NCBI RefSeq assembly: GCF_016921195.1
Contig: NZ_JAFGYF010000010.1
Location: 60,017 to 124,016, forward strand
Direction of reading: 5' to 3'
DNA: 64,000 nt
DNA from: Cellulosimicrobium cellulans
Lineage (GTDB): Bacteria > Actinomycetota > Actinomycetes > Actinomycetales > Cellulomonadaceae
Made by a program: the position numbers and the translations under genes. Under the pieces are notes generated by a model. It ran no database searches. It worked only from the letters and a program-made list of their open reading frames with translations, and was not told the origin of the DNA. Of this stretch, positions 18,654 through 27,394 are shown piece by piece; the stretch's first letter is position 1, and each line of letters opens with the position of its first letter.

Positions 18654-18683
18654 ATGTGTCGTTCTTGGGAAAGTCAAACACAT
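18654..18683. promoter_or_regulatory. Candidate TetR operator/promoter region
   Basis: ATGTGT at 18654-18659 and ACACAT at 18678-18683 form an inverted repeat around an 18-base centre, just upstream of the TetR start. On the minus strand this stretch also holds TTGACT followed 17 bases later by TGGGAT, a possible promoter. It lies between the divergent TetR and lipoprotein genes. Confidence 0.35.
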
Positions 18684-18796
18684 CGATGCGCTCCCAGCGA
18701 TCGTAGTGTCTGCTCGTGGGCCTGGCACCCGGGACGCCCGGAGGCGAGAATGGCGAGCCGAGCCCCTCATGCCCCTGCTTCCGACGAAGGACGACC

Positions 18797-19363
18797 GTGC
18801 CCCGACCGCGCCACCCTCGCCCCCTCTGGCACCTCGCGACCCTCGCGACCGCGGCGCTCGCCCTCGCGGGCTGCGGCGGCGGTCCCGCGGGCGCCGGGGC
18901 GGACGACGCGCCGGTCGCGTACGACGTCCCGGAGGTCCCCGTGCGGGTCACCGCACCCCCGGGCTGGGAGCGCGCCACCCGCGACGGGGCCTTCGTGCTG
19001 CACGCGCCGGGCGGGTCGGGGGGCTTCCGGGCGAACGTCGTCGTGACGGGTACGCAGTCCGCCGCCACGCTCGAGGAGGCCGGCGCGAGGACCGCCGCGG
19101 CCGTCGACGCGATCCCCGGGTGGGGCCTGGACGCCGACGGCCAGGGCACGACCACGCTCGGCGAGCTCCCCGCCTTCCGGGTCGCGGGCACGTACGAGAC
19201 GGCCGGGACCGTCGTCGTCCAGGAGATCCTGGCGGTCCGGACGGGCGACGCGCCGGACGACTGGGTCGTCGACCTCACGGCCTCGTACGCCGACGGTGAC
19301 GCCGACGGCGCCGCGCAGACGCGCGCGATCCTCGAGAGCGTGGAGCTCGCCCCCGCGGGCTGA
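18797..19363 (+). CDS. Secreted lipoprotein, possibly LpqN/LpqT-like
   Basis: This is a 188-residue lipoprotein. The N-terminus is basic, then hydrophobic, ending in the lipobox LALAGC with the lipidated Cys near residue 25. The mature part begins with a Gly/Ala-rich spacer and has the pattern VRVTAPPGWERA followed later by FRANVVVT. This recalls mycobacterial LpqN/LpqT-type lipoproteins, but I rate the link as tentative. The GTG at 18797 is preceded by AAGGA with 6 bases of spacing. It is divergent from the TetR gene and converges on ispF with only 2 bases between stop codons. Confidence 0.7.
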   Translation: MPRPRHPRPLWHLATLATAALALAGCGGGPAGAGADDAPVAYDVPEVPVRVTAPPGWERATRDGAFVLHAPGGSGGFRANVVVTGTQSAATLEEAGARTAAAVDAIPGWGLDADGQGTTTLGELPAFRVAGTYETAGTVVVQEILAVRTGDAPDDWVVDLTASYADGDADGAAQTRAILESVELAPAG

Positions 19364-19365
19364 GG

Positions 19366-19914
19366 TCACGCGGGCGACGTCCCGACCGCGACGACGAGGG
19401 CCGTCGCGACGGCCGCGACGCCCTCCCCACGGCCCGTGAGGCCGAGCCCGTCGGTCGTCGTGGCCGTGAGCGTCACCGGGGCCCCCGCAGCCGCCCCGAG
19501 GGCCGCCTCGGCCTCCGCACGGCGAGGCCCGAGGCGCGGGCGGTTGCCGATGACCTGGACGGCCACGTTCCCGATCTCGAACCCCGCCGCCCGCACCCGG
19601 CGCGCCGCCTCGGCGAGCAGGCGCGACCCGCTGGCCCCGGCCCACTCGGGCGCGCCCGTGCCGAAGTTCGACCCCAGGTCTCCGAGCCCCGTCGCCGAGA
19701 ACAGCGCGTCCGCGGCAGCGTGCGCCGCGACGTCCGCGTCCGAGTGCCCGGCGAGACCGCGCTCGCCCGGCCAGAGCAGCCCCCCGAGCCACAGCTCCCG
19801 CGCCTCGCCCTCGGGGGCGAACGCGTGCACGTCGACGCCGACGCCGGTGCGCGGCAACGGGGGCAGGGCGGCGCGCGGCGGCGCGTCCTCGGCGTGGTCG
19901 GCGGGGGTCGTCAT
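19366..19914 (-). CDS. ispF: 2-C-methyl-D-erythritol 2,4-cyclodiphosphate synthase
   Basis: This 182-residue enzyme of the methylerythritol-phosphate isoprenoid pathway closes the cyclic diphosphate. The conserved metal-binding GVGVDVHAF (Asp and His) and [14 protein letters not shown] blocks are present, as is [14 protein letters not shown] near the end. An N-terminal extension of about 22 residues is Pro/Ala-rich. Its start overlaps the ispD stop by 4 bases, so the two consecutive pathway enzymes are translationally coupled. Confidence 0.94.
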   Translation of the reverse strand: MTTPADHAEDAPPRAALPPLPRTGVGVDVHAFAPEGEARELWLGGLLWPGERGLAGHSDADVAAHAAADALFSATGLGDLGSNFGTGAPEWAGASGSRLLAEAARRVRAAGFEIGNVAVQVIGNRPRLGPRRAEAEAALGAAAGAPVTLTATTTDGLGLTGRGEGVAAVATALVVAVGTSPA

Positions 19915-20663
19915 CGGTCCTCCCGGAGGGTCAGCGCGGCGACGCGCAGGTCGTGGGCGGTGGTGATCTTGGCCGCCGCGGCGTCGCCGGGCACGACGTG
20001 GACGGGGAGCCCGAGCGCCTCCACGAGGCCCGCGTCGTCGGTCGCGGAGACCTGCTCGTCGTCGGCACGGTGGGCGGCCGCCTCGTGAGCCCGGACGAGG
20101 AGCTCACGGTCGAACCCCTGCGGGGTCTGGACGGCGCGCAGCGTCGCCCGGTCCACGGTCTCGGCCACGGGCTCGGCGTGGGACGGGTCGTCGCTCCGCG
20201 CGGCCGTCACGCGCTTGATCGTGTCCGTGACCGGCAGCCCCGGCACGACGGCGTCGTGGCCCGCCCGCACGGCCTCGACGACGCGGCGGACCAGCGCGGG
20301 CGGTGCGAGCGGCCGCGCCGCGTCGTGGACGAGCACGACGTCGACCGGCTCTCCGCCCGGCCCCTCGACCAGCCCCGCGCGCAACCCCGCCGCGACGGAG
20401 GCCTGGCGGGTGCCCGCGCCCTCGACGACGCGCACGGGACGGTCGATCGCGGGGTCGTCCCGCAGGAGCGCCGCGACGTGGTCGCGCAGGCCCGCAGGTG
20501 CCGTGACGACGATGGCGTCGACGGCACCGGACGCGCACAGCCGCCGCGCGGCCTGCACGACGAGCGGCAGGCCGTCGAGCTCGACGAGGGCCTTGGGCAG
20601 GTCGAGCCCTAGACGGGTCCCCGAGCCCGCGGCGGTGAGCACGGCAAGAGTCGGCACGGGCAC
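19911..20663 (-). CDS. ispD: 2-C-methyl-D-erythritol 4-phosphate cytidylyltransferase
   Basis: This 250-residue nucleotidyltransferase makes CDP-methylerythritol from MEP and CTP. The N-terminal nucleotide-binding loop is [28 protein letters not shown] gives the metal-binding Asp, and [13 protein letters not shown] and [10 protein letters not shown] are typical of IspD. Start is GTG 20663. It lies just downstream of carD, separated by a strong hairpin, and overlaps ispF. Confidence 0.95.
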   Translation of the reverse strand: MPVPTLAVLTAAGSGTRLGLDLPKALVELDGLPLVVQAARRLCASGAVDAIVVTAPAGLRDHVAALLRDDPAIDRPVRVVEGAGTRQASVAAGLRAGLVEGPGGEPVDVVLVHDAARPLAPPALVRRVVEAVRAGHDAVVPGLPVTDTIKRVTAARSDDPSHAEPVAETVDRATLRAVQTPQGFDRELLVRAHEAAAHRADDEQVSATDDAGLVEALGLPVHVVPGDAAAAKITTAHDLRVAALTLREDR

Positions 20664-20682
20664 ACGCTACCGGCACGACGAC

Positions 20683-20718
20683 GGGGAGGGTGCCGTCCGT
20701 GCGGACGGCACCCTCCCC
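20683..20718 (-). terminator. Terminator after carD
   Basis: A 17-bp perfect stem (20683-20699 with 20702-20718) has a 2-base loop. It lies 53 bases after the carD stop and about 20 bases before the ispD start. It probably limits read-through from the highly expressed carD into ispD-ispF. Confidence 0.7.
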
Positions 20719-20770
20719 GGTGTCTGTGTCGCCGGCAGTCGCCGGCCGTCGCGGGCGGGAGCCCGGGACG

Positions 20771-21253
20771 TCAGGAGGCCAGCACCTCGTCGAGGATCGC
20801 CTCGGCCTTGTCCTCCTCGGTGTGCTCGGCCAGCGCGAGCTCGGAGACGAGGATCTGCCGCGCCTTGGAGAGCATGCGCTTCTCCCCCGCCGACAGGCCA
20901 CGGTCGGCGTCCCGGCGCGACAGGTCGCGCACGACCTCCGCGACCTTGATCACGTCGCCCGACGCCAGCTTCTCGAGGTTCGCCTTGTACCGACGCGACC
21001 AGTTGGTCGGCTCCTCGGTGTAGGGTGCACGCAGCACCTCGAAAACGCGGTCGAGACCCTCCTGGCCGACGACGTCACGCACGCCGACGAGGTCGACGTT
21101 CTCGGCTGGGACTTCGATGGTCAGGTCGCCCTGCGCGACCTTGAGCTTGAGGTAGATCTTGTCCTCTCCGCGGATGGTGCGCGTCTTGATCTCCTCGATC
21201 AGTGCGGCTCCGTGGTGCGGGTAGACAACGGTCTCGCCTACTGTGAACGTCAT
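20771..21253 (-). CDS. carD: CarD-family RNA polymerase-binding transcription regulator
   Basis: This 160-residue protein is full length for actinobacterial CarD. The N-terminal RNA-polymerase-interaction (Tudor-like) domain begins [20 protein letters not shown]. The C-terminal helical DNA-binding domain includes [17 protein letters not shown], where the conserved Trp stabilises the open promoter bubble. CarD promotes open-complex formation at rRNA and many housekeeping promoters. AGGGGAC lies upstream of the ATG at 21253. Its position upstream of ispD-ispF-cysS matches mycobacteria. Confidence 0.95.
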   Translation of the reverse strand: MTFTVGETVVYPHHGAALIEEIKTRTIRGEDKIYLKLKVAQGDLTIEVPAENVDLVGVRDVVGQEGLDRVFEVLRAPYTEEPTNWSRRYKANLEKLASGDVIKVAEVVRDLSRRDADRGLSAGEKRMLSKARQILVSELALAEHTEEDKAEAILDEVLAS

Positions 21254-21567
21254 CTGCAGATGTCCCCTTTCGCGGTGGTCCACCTTACCACGCGGAAGGG
21301 CGAAAATCCGAGCCCCTGCGCCCCTTGACAAGCCCCAGAGGGCGACGTTTCCCCAGGTCAGCGCGGTGTCAGCGCGCCTCACGAATCCCGCAGGGCGGGC
21401 CACAGGACCCTGGAGACCGCCGCCGGACGCTCCCGAAGCCCGCGCGAACCTGCGTGACACCGCTCACGCCCACGCCCCGCAGCGCCGGTTCCGGCCGCCC
21501 GGCCTCGCCCGACGCACTAGGCTGGGCGCGGAACCCAGTCCCCCCTCTCGCAGCCCTGGAGTGCACC
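21254..21567. other. Intergenic region between divergent carD and lipoprotein genes
   Basis: This 314-base gap should hold two divergent promoters. On the minus strand, TAAGGT lies just upstream of the carD leader as a possible -10. On the plus strand, TTGACA is at 21325-21330 without a clear partner -10, and TAGGCT at 21518-21523 could be a -10 for the lipoprotein gene. Two 11-bp direct repeats starting GTCAGCGCG lie at 21357 and 21368. I see no ORF worth calling. Confidence 0.4.
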
Positions 21568-22074
21568 GTGACCCGCATCCCGACCCCCCGAGCAGCGACC
21601 CGTGCGGCGTCCCGAGCGACCGGCCGCGCGCGCTACTGGGCCGTCCCCCTCGTGGTCGCGAGCGTGGCCGTCGCCTCCGCCTGCTCCCCGATCGAGACCA
21701 CCCGCCCCTACTCGCCGTCGGACGGCCTGCGCGTCGACCTCACCGACGACCTGCGCGGCCTCAACCTCCTCGTCGTGAGCGCGGCCGAGGGCGACGCCGG
21801 CGCGCTCGTCGGAGCCTTCGCGAACGACTCGACCGAGGACGTGGAGTTCGACGTGACGCCCGAGGGCGGCGAACCCGTGACCATCCCCGTCGCCGCCGGC
21901 GAGACCGTCTACCTCGGCGCCGAGGACGGCTTCGACGCGCAGATCGGCCGCGTCGACGCCGCCCCCGGCGGCATGCTGCCCGTGACGGTCGGCGTGACCT
22001 CGGGCGAGGAGCAGAGCCTTTCCCTGCCCGTCCTGGACGGCACCCTCGAGGAGTACGCGCACCTGCTGCCGTGA
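21568..22074 (+). CDS. Putative lipoprotein of unknown function
   Basis: This 168-residue protein has an Arg-rich N-terminus, a hydrophobic helix (WAVPLVVASVAVASAC) and a lipobox ending at Cys near residue 39, so it is probably a membrane-anchored lipoprotein. The mature part has alternating hydrophobic strands (LNLLVVSAAEGDAGALVGAFAN; VEFDVTPEGGEPVTIPV) that resemble a small immunoglobulin-like beta domain. The GTG at 21568 has GGAG 6 bases upstream. I do not recognise the family. A strong hairpin 200 bases downstream ends the transcript. Confidence 0.7.
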   Translation: MTRIPTPRAATRAASRATGRARYWAVPLVVASVAVASACSPIETTRPYSPSDGLRVDLTDDLRGLNLLVVSAAEGDAGALVGAFANDSTEDVEFDVTPEGGEPVTIPVAAGETVYLGAEDGFDAQIGRVDAAPGGMLPVTVGVTSGEEQSLSLPVLDGTLEEYAHLLP

Positions 22075-22273
22075 CGTGACGGCCCGGGCCGGGCCGGGCC
22101 GGAAAGAGGCTCGGGCCGTGACACCGGCTGCTGCTGTCCTCCGCGTGCCCGCCGCTTCAGACTCCTCGATGAGGGTGGAACCTCCAGGACGACTCGGCCG
22201 GTGCGTCCTCGAACACCGACGGCGCCGACGTGAGCTCCCTCCCGCGCACCGCGTCCGGATCCGACCCGCGCGC

Positions 22274-22311
22274 ACGACGGCGCCCCTCCCCGCGGGGAGG
22301 GGCGCCGTCGT
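22274..22311. terminator. Bidirectional terminator between the lipoprotein gene and pstB
   Basis: An 18-bp perfect stem pairs 22274-22291 with 22294-22311 around a 2-base centre. The gap 22075-22392 between the two convergent genes otherwise holds only this hairpin and the 9-bp tandem repeats next to the pstB stop. Confidence 0.75.
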
Positions 22312-22340
22312 CGGTTCGCCCGGTCGCCGGAACTGCCGGG

Positions 22341-22385
22341 GCTGCCCGGGCTGCCCGGGCTGCCCGGGCTGCCCGGGCTGCCCGG
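22341..22385. repeat. Five tandem copies of GCTGCCCGG next to pstB
   Basis: Five exact 9-bp units run from 22341 to 22385, preceded by a degenerate copy. The array ends 7 bases from the pstB stop codon. Each unit contains most of the palindrome CCCGGG, so the array can slip and fold in many registers. It looks like a variable-number tandem repeat. Confidence 0.85.
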
Positions 22386-22392
22386 GCTCAGC

Positions 22393-23172
22393 TCACCCGA
22401 AGCGGCCGGAGATGTAGTCCTCCGTCGCCTGCTGGCTCGGCGAAGAGAACATCGTCGCCGTGTCGTCCATCTCGATGAGGCGCCCGGGCTTGCCGGTGCC
22501 CGCGATGTTGAAGAACGCGGTGCGGTCGCTCACGCGTGCGGCCTGCTGCATGTTGTGCGTGACGATGACGATCGTGTACTCGTCCTTCAGCTCCGCGATG
22601 AGGTCCTCGATCGCGAGCGTGGAGATCGGGTCGAGCGCCGAGCACGGCTCGTCCATGAGGAGCACCTGGGGCTTGACCGCGATGGCCCGCGCGATGCACA
22701 GGCGCTGCTGCTGGCCGCCGGAGAGGCCCGACCCCGGACGGTCGAGGCGGTCCTTCACCTCGTTCCACAGGTTCGCGCCGCGCAGCGACGACTCGACGAG
22801 GTCGTCCGCGTCGGACTTCGAGATGCGCTTGTTGTTGAGCTTCACCCCGGCGAGGACGTTCTCCTTGATGGACATCGTCGGGAAGGGGTTGGGCCGCTGG
22901 AAGACCATGCCCACCTGGCGGCGGACGGCGACCGGGTCGACGTCGTCGCCGTAGAGGTCGACGCCCTCCATCGCGACGGTGCCCTCGACGCGTGCGCCGG
23001 GGATGACCTCGTGCATGCGGTTGAGGGTCCGCAGGAAGGTCGACTTGCCGCAGCCGGACGGGCCGATGAAGGCCGTCACGGACTTGGGGTCGATCGTCAT
23101 GCCGACGTCCTGCACGGCGAGGAAGTCGCCGTAGTAGATGTTGAGGTCCTTGACGTCGATGCGCTGTGCCAT
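22393..23172 (-). CDS. pstB: Phosphate ABC transporter ATP-binding protein PstB
   Basis: This 259-residue ATPase of the high-affinity phosphate importer is standard length. Walker A is GPSGCGKST, the Q-loop region is [12 protein letters not shown], the signature is [12 protein letters not shown], Walker B is [13 protein letters not shown], and the switch His is in VTHNMQQA. Start is ATG 23172. It is the last gene of pstS-pstC-pstA-pstB on the minus strand, 14 bases after pstA. Confidence 0.97.
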   Translation of the reverse strand: MAQRIDVKDLNIYYGDFLAVQDVGMTIDPKSVTAFIGPSGCGKSTFLRTLNRMHEVIPGARVEGTVAMEGVDLYGDDVDPVAVRRQVGMVFQRPNPFPTMSIKENVLAGVKLNNKRISKSDADDLVESSLRGANLWNEVKDRLDRPGSGLSGGQQQRLCIARAIAVKPQVLLMDEPCSALDPISTLAIEDLIAELKDEYTIVIVTHNMQQAARVSDRTAFFNIAGTGKPGRLIEMDDTATMFSSPSQQATEDYISGRFG

Positions 23173-23186
23173 CGGAGTGTCCTGTT

Positions 23187-24170
23187 CTAGCGGAGGGTCT
23201 TGGGGGCGAACCAGCGGGTGACGAGTCGCCCGACGAGGTTGAGCAGCATGACGATGAGGATCAGCGTCAGGGCGGCCGCCCAGGCCCGGTCGTAGTTGAT
23301 GTCGGGGAGGCACACGACGTCGGTGACGTTGCTGCAGGGCACCAGGCCCTGGCTGTACTGCCGGTACACGTACACGGGCAGCGTCATCATGCGGCCCTCG
23401 AAGAGGTTGCCGTTGATGGAGTCGACGACGCCGACGGTGATGAGGAGCGGCGCGGTCTCGCCGATGACGCGCGCCACGGCGAGCATGACGCCCGTCGTGA
23501 TGCCCGCGATCGACGTGCGCAGGACGACGCGGACGACGGTGAGCCACTTGGGCACGCCGAGCGCGTAGGCCGCCTCGCGCAGCTCGTTGGGCACGAGGCG
23601 CAGCATCTCCTCGCACGAGCGGACGACGACGGGGATCATGAGGACGGACAGCGCGACCGAGCCGACGATGCCCATGCGCACCCCCGGCCCGAAGATCACC
23701 GCGAAGAGCGCGTACGCGAAGAGGCCCGCGACGATCGACGGGATGCCGGTCATGACGTCGACGAAGAACGTCACGGCGCGCGCCAGCGGCCCGCGCCCGT
23801 ACTCGACGAGGTAGATCGCGGCGAGCAGGCCGATCGGCACCGAGATCACCGCGGCACCCAGGGTGATGAGGAGCGTGCCGAGGATCGCGTGGTAGATGCC
23901 GCCCGCGTCCATGCCTCCGAAGACGCCGCGCATGGAGTGCGTGAGGAAGTAGGCGTCGAACCGCTCCATGCCGTGCACGACGACGGTCCACGCGACGGAC
24001 ACCAGGGGCACCATCGCGAGGGCGAACGCGCCCCACATGAGGACCGTCATGGTGCGGTCCTTGCGGCGTCGGCCGGCGTCCGCGCCGCGCAGGAGAGCCC
24101 GGACGGACGCGGTGCGCTCCGGGTCGGGGGCGGAGGCCCCGCGCGCGGGGCTGGTGCTGAGGGCGCTCAT
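23187..24170 (-). CDS. pstA: Phosphate ABC transporter permease PstA
   Basis: This 327-residue inner-membrane permease has a cytoplasmic N-terminus of about 40 residues and six predicted membrane helices. The EAA loop is near [20 protein letters not shown], and GETAPLL is typical of PstA. A stretch with two Cys ([14 protein letters not shown]) lies in a loop before the last helix. Its ATG shares one base with the pstC stop (TGATG), implying coupled translation. Confidence 0.95.
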   Translation of the reverse strand: MSALSTSPARGASAPDPERTASVRALLRGADAGRRRKDRTMTVLMWGAFALAMVPLVSVAWTVVVHGMERFDAYFLTHSMRGVFGGMDAGGIYHAILGTLLITLGAAVISVPIGLLAAIYLVEYGRGPLARAVTFFVDVMTGIPSIVAGLFAYALFAVIFGPGVRMGIVGSVALSVLMIPVVVRSCEEMLRLVPNELREAAYALGVPKWLTVVRVVLRTSIAGITTGVMLAVARVIGETAPLLITVGVVDSINGNLFEGRMMTLPVYVYRQYSQGLVPCSNVTDVVCLPDINYDRAWAAALTLILIVMLLNLVGRLVTRWFAPKTLR

Positions 24171-25192
24171 CAGTTGGCTCCCGAGAAGTCCTTGCGCCGC
24201 GCGACGATCGCGCGGGCGCCCATGTTGACGAGCAGGGTGATGAGGAACAGGGCGAGGCCGGTCGCGATGAGCGCGCTCACCCCGAGCGGGTTGGCCTCGG
24301 GGAAGTCGGCCGCGATGTTCGCGGCGATCGTCTGCTGCTGCCCGGCCTGCAGGACCTTGAACGAGTAGAGGAGCCCGGGCGAGAGGATCATCAGCACGGC
24401 CATCGTCTCGCCGAGCGCGCGACCGAGGCCGAGCATCGCGGCCGAGATGACGCCGGACCGTCCGAACGGGATGACCGCGGTGCGGATCATCTCCCAGCGC
24501 GTCGCGCCGAGCGCGAGCGCCGCCTCCTCGTGGAGCTTGGGCGTCTGGAGGAACACCTCGCGGCTCACGGCGGTGATGATCGGCAGGATCATCACGGCGA
24601 GCACCAGCGCGACGGTGAGCAGGACGCGACCGGTCGGCGAGGCCGGACCGGCGAAGAGCGGGAACCAGCCGAACGTGTCGGCGAGCCACGACCACACCGG
24701 GACGACGATCGGCGGGAGCACGAGCGAGCCCCACAGGCCGTAGACGACGCTGGGGATCGCTGCGAGCAGGTCGACGACGTACCCGAGCGTGGACGCGAGC
24801 CGGCGCGGCGCGTAGTGCGAGATGAAGAGCGCGATCCCCATGGCGACCGGTGTCGCGAGCAGGAGCGAGAGCGCCGCCGCGAGGAGCGTGCCGAAGATCA
24901 GCGGCCCCACGAAGGACACGAGCGACGCGCCCTCGGGGAACCAGGACACCTCCTCGGACAGGACGTCGCCACCGGCGGTGAGCGCGGGCCACGCGCGGAG
25001 CACGAGGAAGATCGCGACCGCGGCGAGGACGGCGAGGATGAGCCCCCCGGCGCCGGTCGCCGTCCAGCGGAACGCGCGGTTCACGCCGCGGTCGGTGTTC
25101 CGCGCACGACGGCGCGGGGCGTCCGGGCGCGGCGCGCCGGACGGGCCGCCCGGCGCGGGGCCCGGCGTCGTGGGTGGGGCTGTGGTGGTCAC
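24170..25192 (-). CDS. pstC: Phosphate ABC transporter permease PstC
   Basis: This 340-residue permease pairs with PstA to form the phosphate channel. A Pro-rich cytoplasmic N-terminus of about 50 residues is followed by a helix ([16 protein letters not shown]) and a further five membrane segments. The EAA loop is [19 protein letters not shown] and the family motif [10 protein letters not shown] is present. Start is a GTG at 25192. It lies downstream of pstS with a hairpin in between. Confidence 0.95.
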   Translation of the reverse strand: MTTTAPPTTPGPAPGGPSGAPRPDAPRRRARNTDRGVNRAFRWTATGAGGLILAVLAAVAIFLVLRAWPALTAGGDVLSEEVSWFPEGASLVSFVGPLIFGTLLAAALSLLLATPVAMGIALFISHYAPRRLASTLGYVVDLLAAIPSVVYGLWGSLVLPPIVVPVWSWLADTFGWFPLFAGPASPTGRVLLTVALVLAVMILPIITAVSREVFLQTPKLHEEAALALGATRWEMIRTAVIPFGRSGVISAAMLGLGRALGETMAVLMILSPGLLYSFKVLQAGQQQTIAANIAADFPEANPLGVSALIATGLALFLITLLVNMGARAIVARRKDFSGAN

Positions 25193-25254
25193 TCGTGCTC
25201 CCGGTGCATGCGGTCCTGCTGCCTGAGGTTGTGGCGGGCCGATCTCGCGGATCA

Positions 25255-25286
25255 GGGGCGGCGGGGCCCGCAGGCCCCGCCGCCCC
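25255..25286 (-). terminator. Intercistronic hairpin between pstS and pstC
   Basis: A 14-bp perfect stem pairs 25255-25268 with 25273-25286 around the 4-base loop CGCA. It begins 16 bases after the pstS stop. It probably acts as a partial terminator or 3'-end stabiliser that makes the binding protein more abundant than the permeases. Confidence 0.65.
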
Positions 25287-25301
25287 CCGGTCCGAGAGTC
25301 G

Positions 25302-26453
25302 TCAGCCGGCGGCGCCGACCGTGATGGACTCGATCGCCGCGTGGACGTCCGTGCGCAGGTCCTCCGAGATCGGCGCGTTGCCCGCGGCCGACGCGGAGGC
25401 CGACTGGCCCTCCTCGCTCGAGATGTAGGTGAGGAACGCCTTGACGAGGTTGCCCGTCGCCTCGTCCTCGTAGCTGGTGCACGCGATCGCGTAGGAGACG
25501 AGCACCAGCGGGTAGGCGCCGGCCTCGGTCGTCGTGCGGTCCAGCTCGACCGCGATGTCGTGCTCACCACGGCCCTCGACGCGCGGCGACGCGTCGACGA
25601 CCTTCGCGGCGGCCTCGGGCGAGTACGCGACCCACTCCTCGCCGACCTTGATGCTCGCGGTGCCGAGGTCGCCGGCCTTCGAGGCGTCGGCGTAGCCGAT
25701 GGTGCCCTCGCCGCCCTGGACGGTCTGCACGACGCCGGAGGTGCCCTGCGCGGACTCGCCGCCCTGCGTCGGCCAGTCACCGCTCGGCTCGTGGCCCCAC
25801 GCGTCGCCCGCGGTCGCGGCGAGGTACTCGGTGAAGTTCTCGGTCGTGCCCGACTCGTCGGAGCGGTGGACCGGCGTGATCGCGAGGTCCGGGAGCGTCG
25901 CGTCGGGGTTGTCGGCGGCGATCTCCGGCGCGTTCCACTGCGTGATCGTGCCGTTGAAGATGCCCGCGATCGTGGCCGGCGCGAGGTTGAGCTCTGCGAC
26001 GTCCGGCAGGTTGTAGATGATCGCGATGGGGCTGACGTAGACCGGGAGGTCGATCGCACCGTCAGGGCCGCACACGGCCTGCGACTGCGTGATCTCCTCG
26101 TCCTTGAGCACCGCGTCCGAGCCGGCGAACGCGACGCCGCCCTCGAGGAACTGGGTGCGACCGCCGCCGGAGCCGACCGGGTCGTAGTTCACGGTGACGT
26201 CGGGGTTCGCGCTCTGGAACCCGGCGCGCCACGCCTCCATGGCGGACTCCTGCGAGCTCGCGCCCGCACCGTTGAGCTCACCGCTGAGGTCGCTCGCGGT
26301 CTCGGACGAGCCCTCGGAGGAACCGTCGGTGGCGCCGTCGGCGCTGCCGACGGGGTCGTCCGACCCGCAGGCGGCGAGGGTCAGCGCGAGCGCACCGATC
26401 GCGACGGCGGATCCAGCACGGGAGAATCGGCTGAGCTTCACTCTTCGTTCCAT
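25302..26453 (-). CDS. pstS: Phosphate-binding lipoprotein PstS
   Basis: This is the 383-residue periplasmic-type phosphate receptor, anchored as a lipoprotein. The signal peptide ends in the lipobox LTLAAC (Cys near residue 29), followed by a Ser/Gly/Asp-rich tether. The PBP fold begins NGAGASSQESAMEAW. Phosphate-binding landmarks include the loop with GSGGGRTQF, FAGSDAV, and HRSDESGTTENFTEYL. Start is taken at ATG 26453; a GTG at 26435 is possible. A PHO-box-like repeat lies 81-102 bases upstream, which fits induction by phosphate starvation. Confidence 0.95.
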   Translation of the reverse strand: MERRVKLSRFSRAGSAVAIGALALTLAACGSDDPVGSADGATDGSSEGSSETASDLSGELNGAGASSQESAMEAWRAGFQSANPDVTVNYDPVGSGGGRTQFLEGGVAFAGSDAVLKDEEITQSQAVCGPDGAIDLPVYVSPIAIIYNLPDVAELNLAPATIAGIFNGTITQWNAPEIAADNPDATLPDLAITPVHRSDESGTTENFTEYLAATAGDAWGHEPSGDWPTQGGESAQGTSGVVQTVQGGEGTIGYADASKAGDLGTASIKVGEEWVAYSPEAAAKVVDASPRVEGRGEHDIAVELDRTTTEAGAYPLVLVSYAIACTSYEDEATGNLVKAFLTYISSEEGQSASASAAGNAPISEDLRTDVHAAIESITVGAAG

Positions 26454-26533
26454 CCTGTTCAAGCGTCTCGTGGCACCAGCGAGCGCCGGTGACGAGCCCG
26501 ACGCTAGGAGCGTCGGGTGACGCGTTCCCCGAG

Positions 26534-26555
26534 AGCGGGTGAACGACGGATGAAC
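26534..26555 (-). promoter_or_regulatory. PHO box (11-bp direct repeat) upstream of pstS
   Basis: Read on the minus strand, two adjacent 11-bp units, GTTCATCCGTC and GTTCACCCGCT, match the direct-repeat layout bound by actinobacterial PhoP/RegX3-type response regulators (core GTTCACC). They lie 81-102 bases before the pstS start codon. The likely binding protein, RegX3, is encoded right next door. Confidence 0.75.
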
Positions 26556-26629
26556 AGTGCACAGACCTTCCGTGCCACGCTCCCGGCCGGTTCGGGCGCG
26601 GCCGGCCGGGCCCCGGGCACCGCACGACG

Positions 26630-26669
26630 ACGGCCCCGCCGCGTCCGTGAGGGGACGTGGCGGGGCCGT
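26630..26669 (-). terminator. Terminator after regX3
   Basis: A 17-bp stem (26630-26646 with 26653-26669, one G-T pair) has a 6-base loop. It starts 20 bases after the regX3 stop and separates the two-component operon from the pst operon. Confidence 0.75.
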
Positions 26670-26689
26670 TCCGGCGCCGTGCGGGAGGG

Positions 26690-27394
26690 TCAGGCCTGGC
26701 CGACCCCGTCCGCGATCTTGTACCCCAGGCCGCGCACCGTGAGCAGGTAGCGAGGGCTCGCGGGCTCGGGCTCGATCTTCGACCGGATGCGCTTCACGTG
26801 GACGTCGAGCGTCTTCGTGTCGCCCACGTAGTCCGTGCCCCAGACCCGGTCGATGAGCTGCCCGCGCGTGAGCACGCGCCCTGCGTTGCGCAGGAGCAGC
26901 TCGAGGAGCTCGAACTCCTTGAGGGGGAACGGCACGACCTGGCCGTCGACGCTCACCGTGTGCCGCTCGACGTCCATGCGCACCGGGCCGACCTCCAGCG
27001 CGCTCTCCGCGACGACCTCGCCCCCGTTCTCCCCGCCCTTGCGGCGCAGCACGGCGCGCACGCGCGCGAGCAGCTCGCGGAACGAGTACGGCTTCGTCAC
27101 GTAGTCGTCGGCGCCCAGCTCGAGGCCCACGACCTTGTCGATCTCGGAGTCCTTCGCCGTGAGCATGATGACGGGGACGTCGCCGCGCTGCCGCAGCTCG
27201 CGGCACACCTCGGTGCCGCTGAGCCCGGGGAGCATGAGGTCGAGCAGGACCAGGTCGGCGCCGTCCGCGTCGAACCGCTCCAGCGCCTCGGTGCCGGTCG
27301 CGGCCTCGACGACGTCGAAGCCCTCGCGCCGCAGCTGGTACGTCAACGGGTCGCGGTACGACTCCTCGTCCTCCACCACCAGGATGCGCGTCAC
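26690..27394 (-). CDS. regX3: Phosphate-responsive response regulator RegX3 (OmpR/PhoB family)
   Basis: This 234-residue response regulator has a receiver domain at 1-120 with acidic pocket Glu9-Asp10, phosphoacceptor Asp52 (LLDLMLPG) and Lys101 (TKPYS). A winged-helix DNA-binding domain follows at about 135-230 (RVLTRGQLIDRVWG, TLDVHVKRIRSKIE, VRGLGYK). It shares a 4-base overlap with senX3. Adjacency to pst and phoU and the GTTCACC-type repeats nearby support a role in phosphate-starvation control. Confidence 0.93.
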   Translation of the reverse strand: MTRILVVEDEESYRDPLTYQLRREGFDVVEAATGTEALERFDADGADLVLLDLMLPGLSGTEVCRELRQRGDVPVIMLTAKDSEIDKVVGLELGADDYVTKPYSFRELLARVRAVLRRKGGENGGEVVAESALEVGPVRMDVERHTVSVDGQVVPFPLKEFELLELLLRNAGRVLTRGQLIDRVWGTDYVGDTKTLDVHVKRIRSKIEPEPASPRYLLTVRGLGYKIADGVGQA

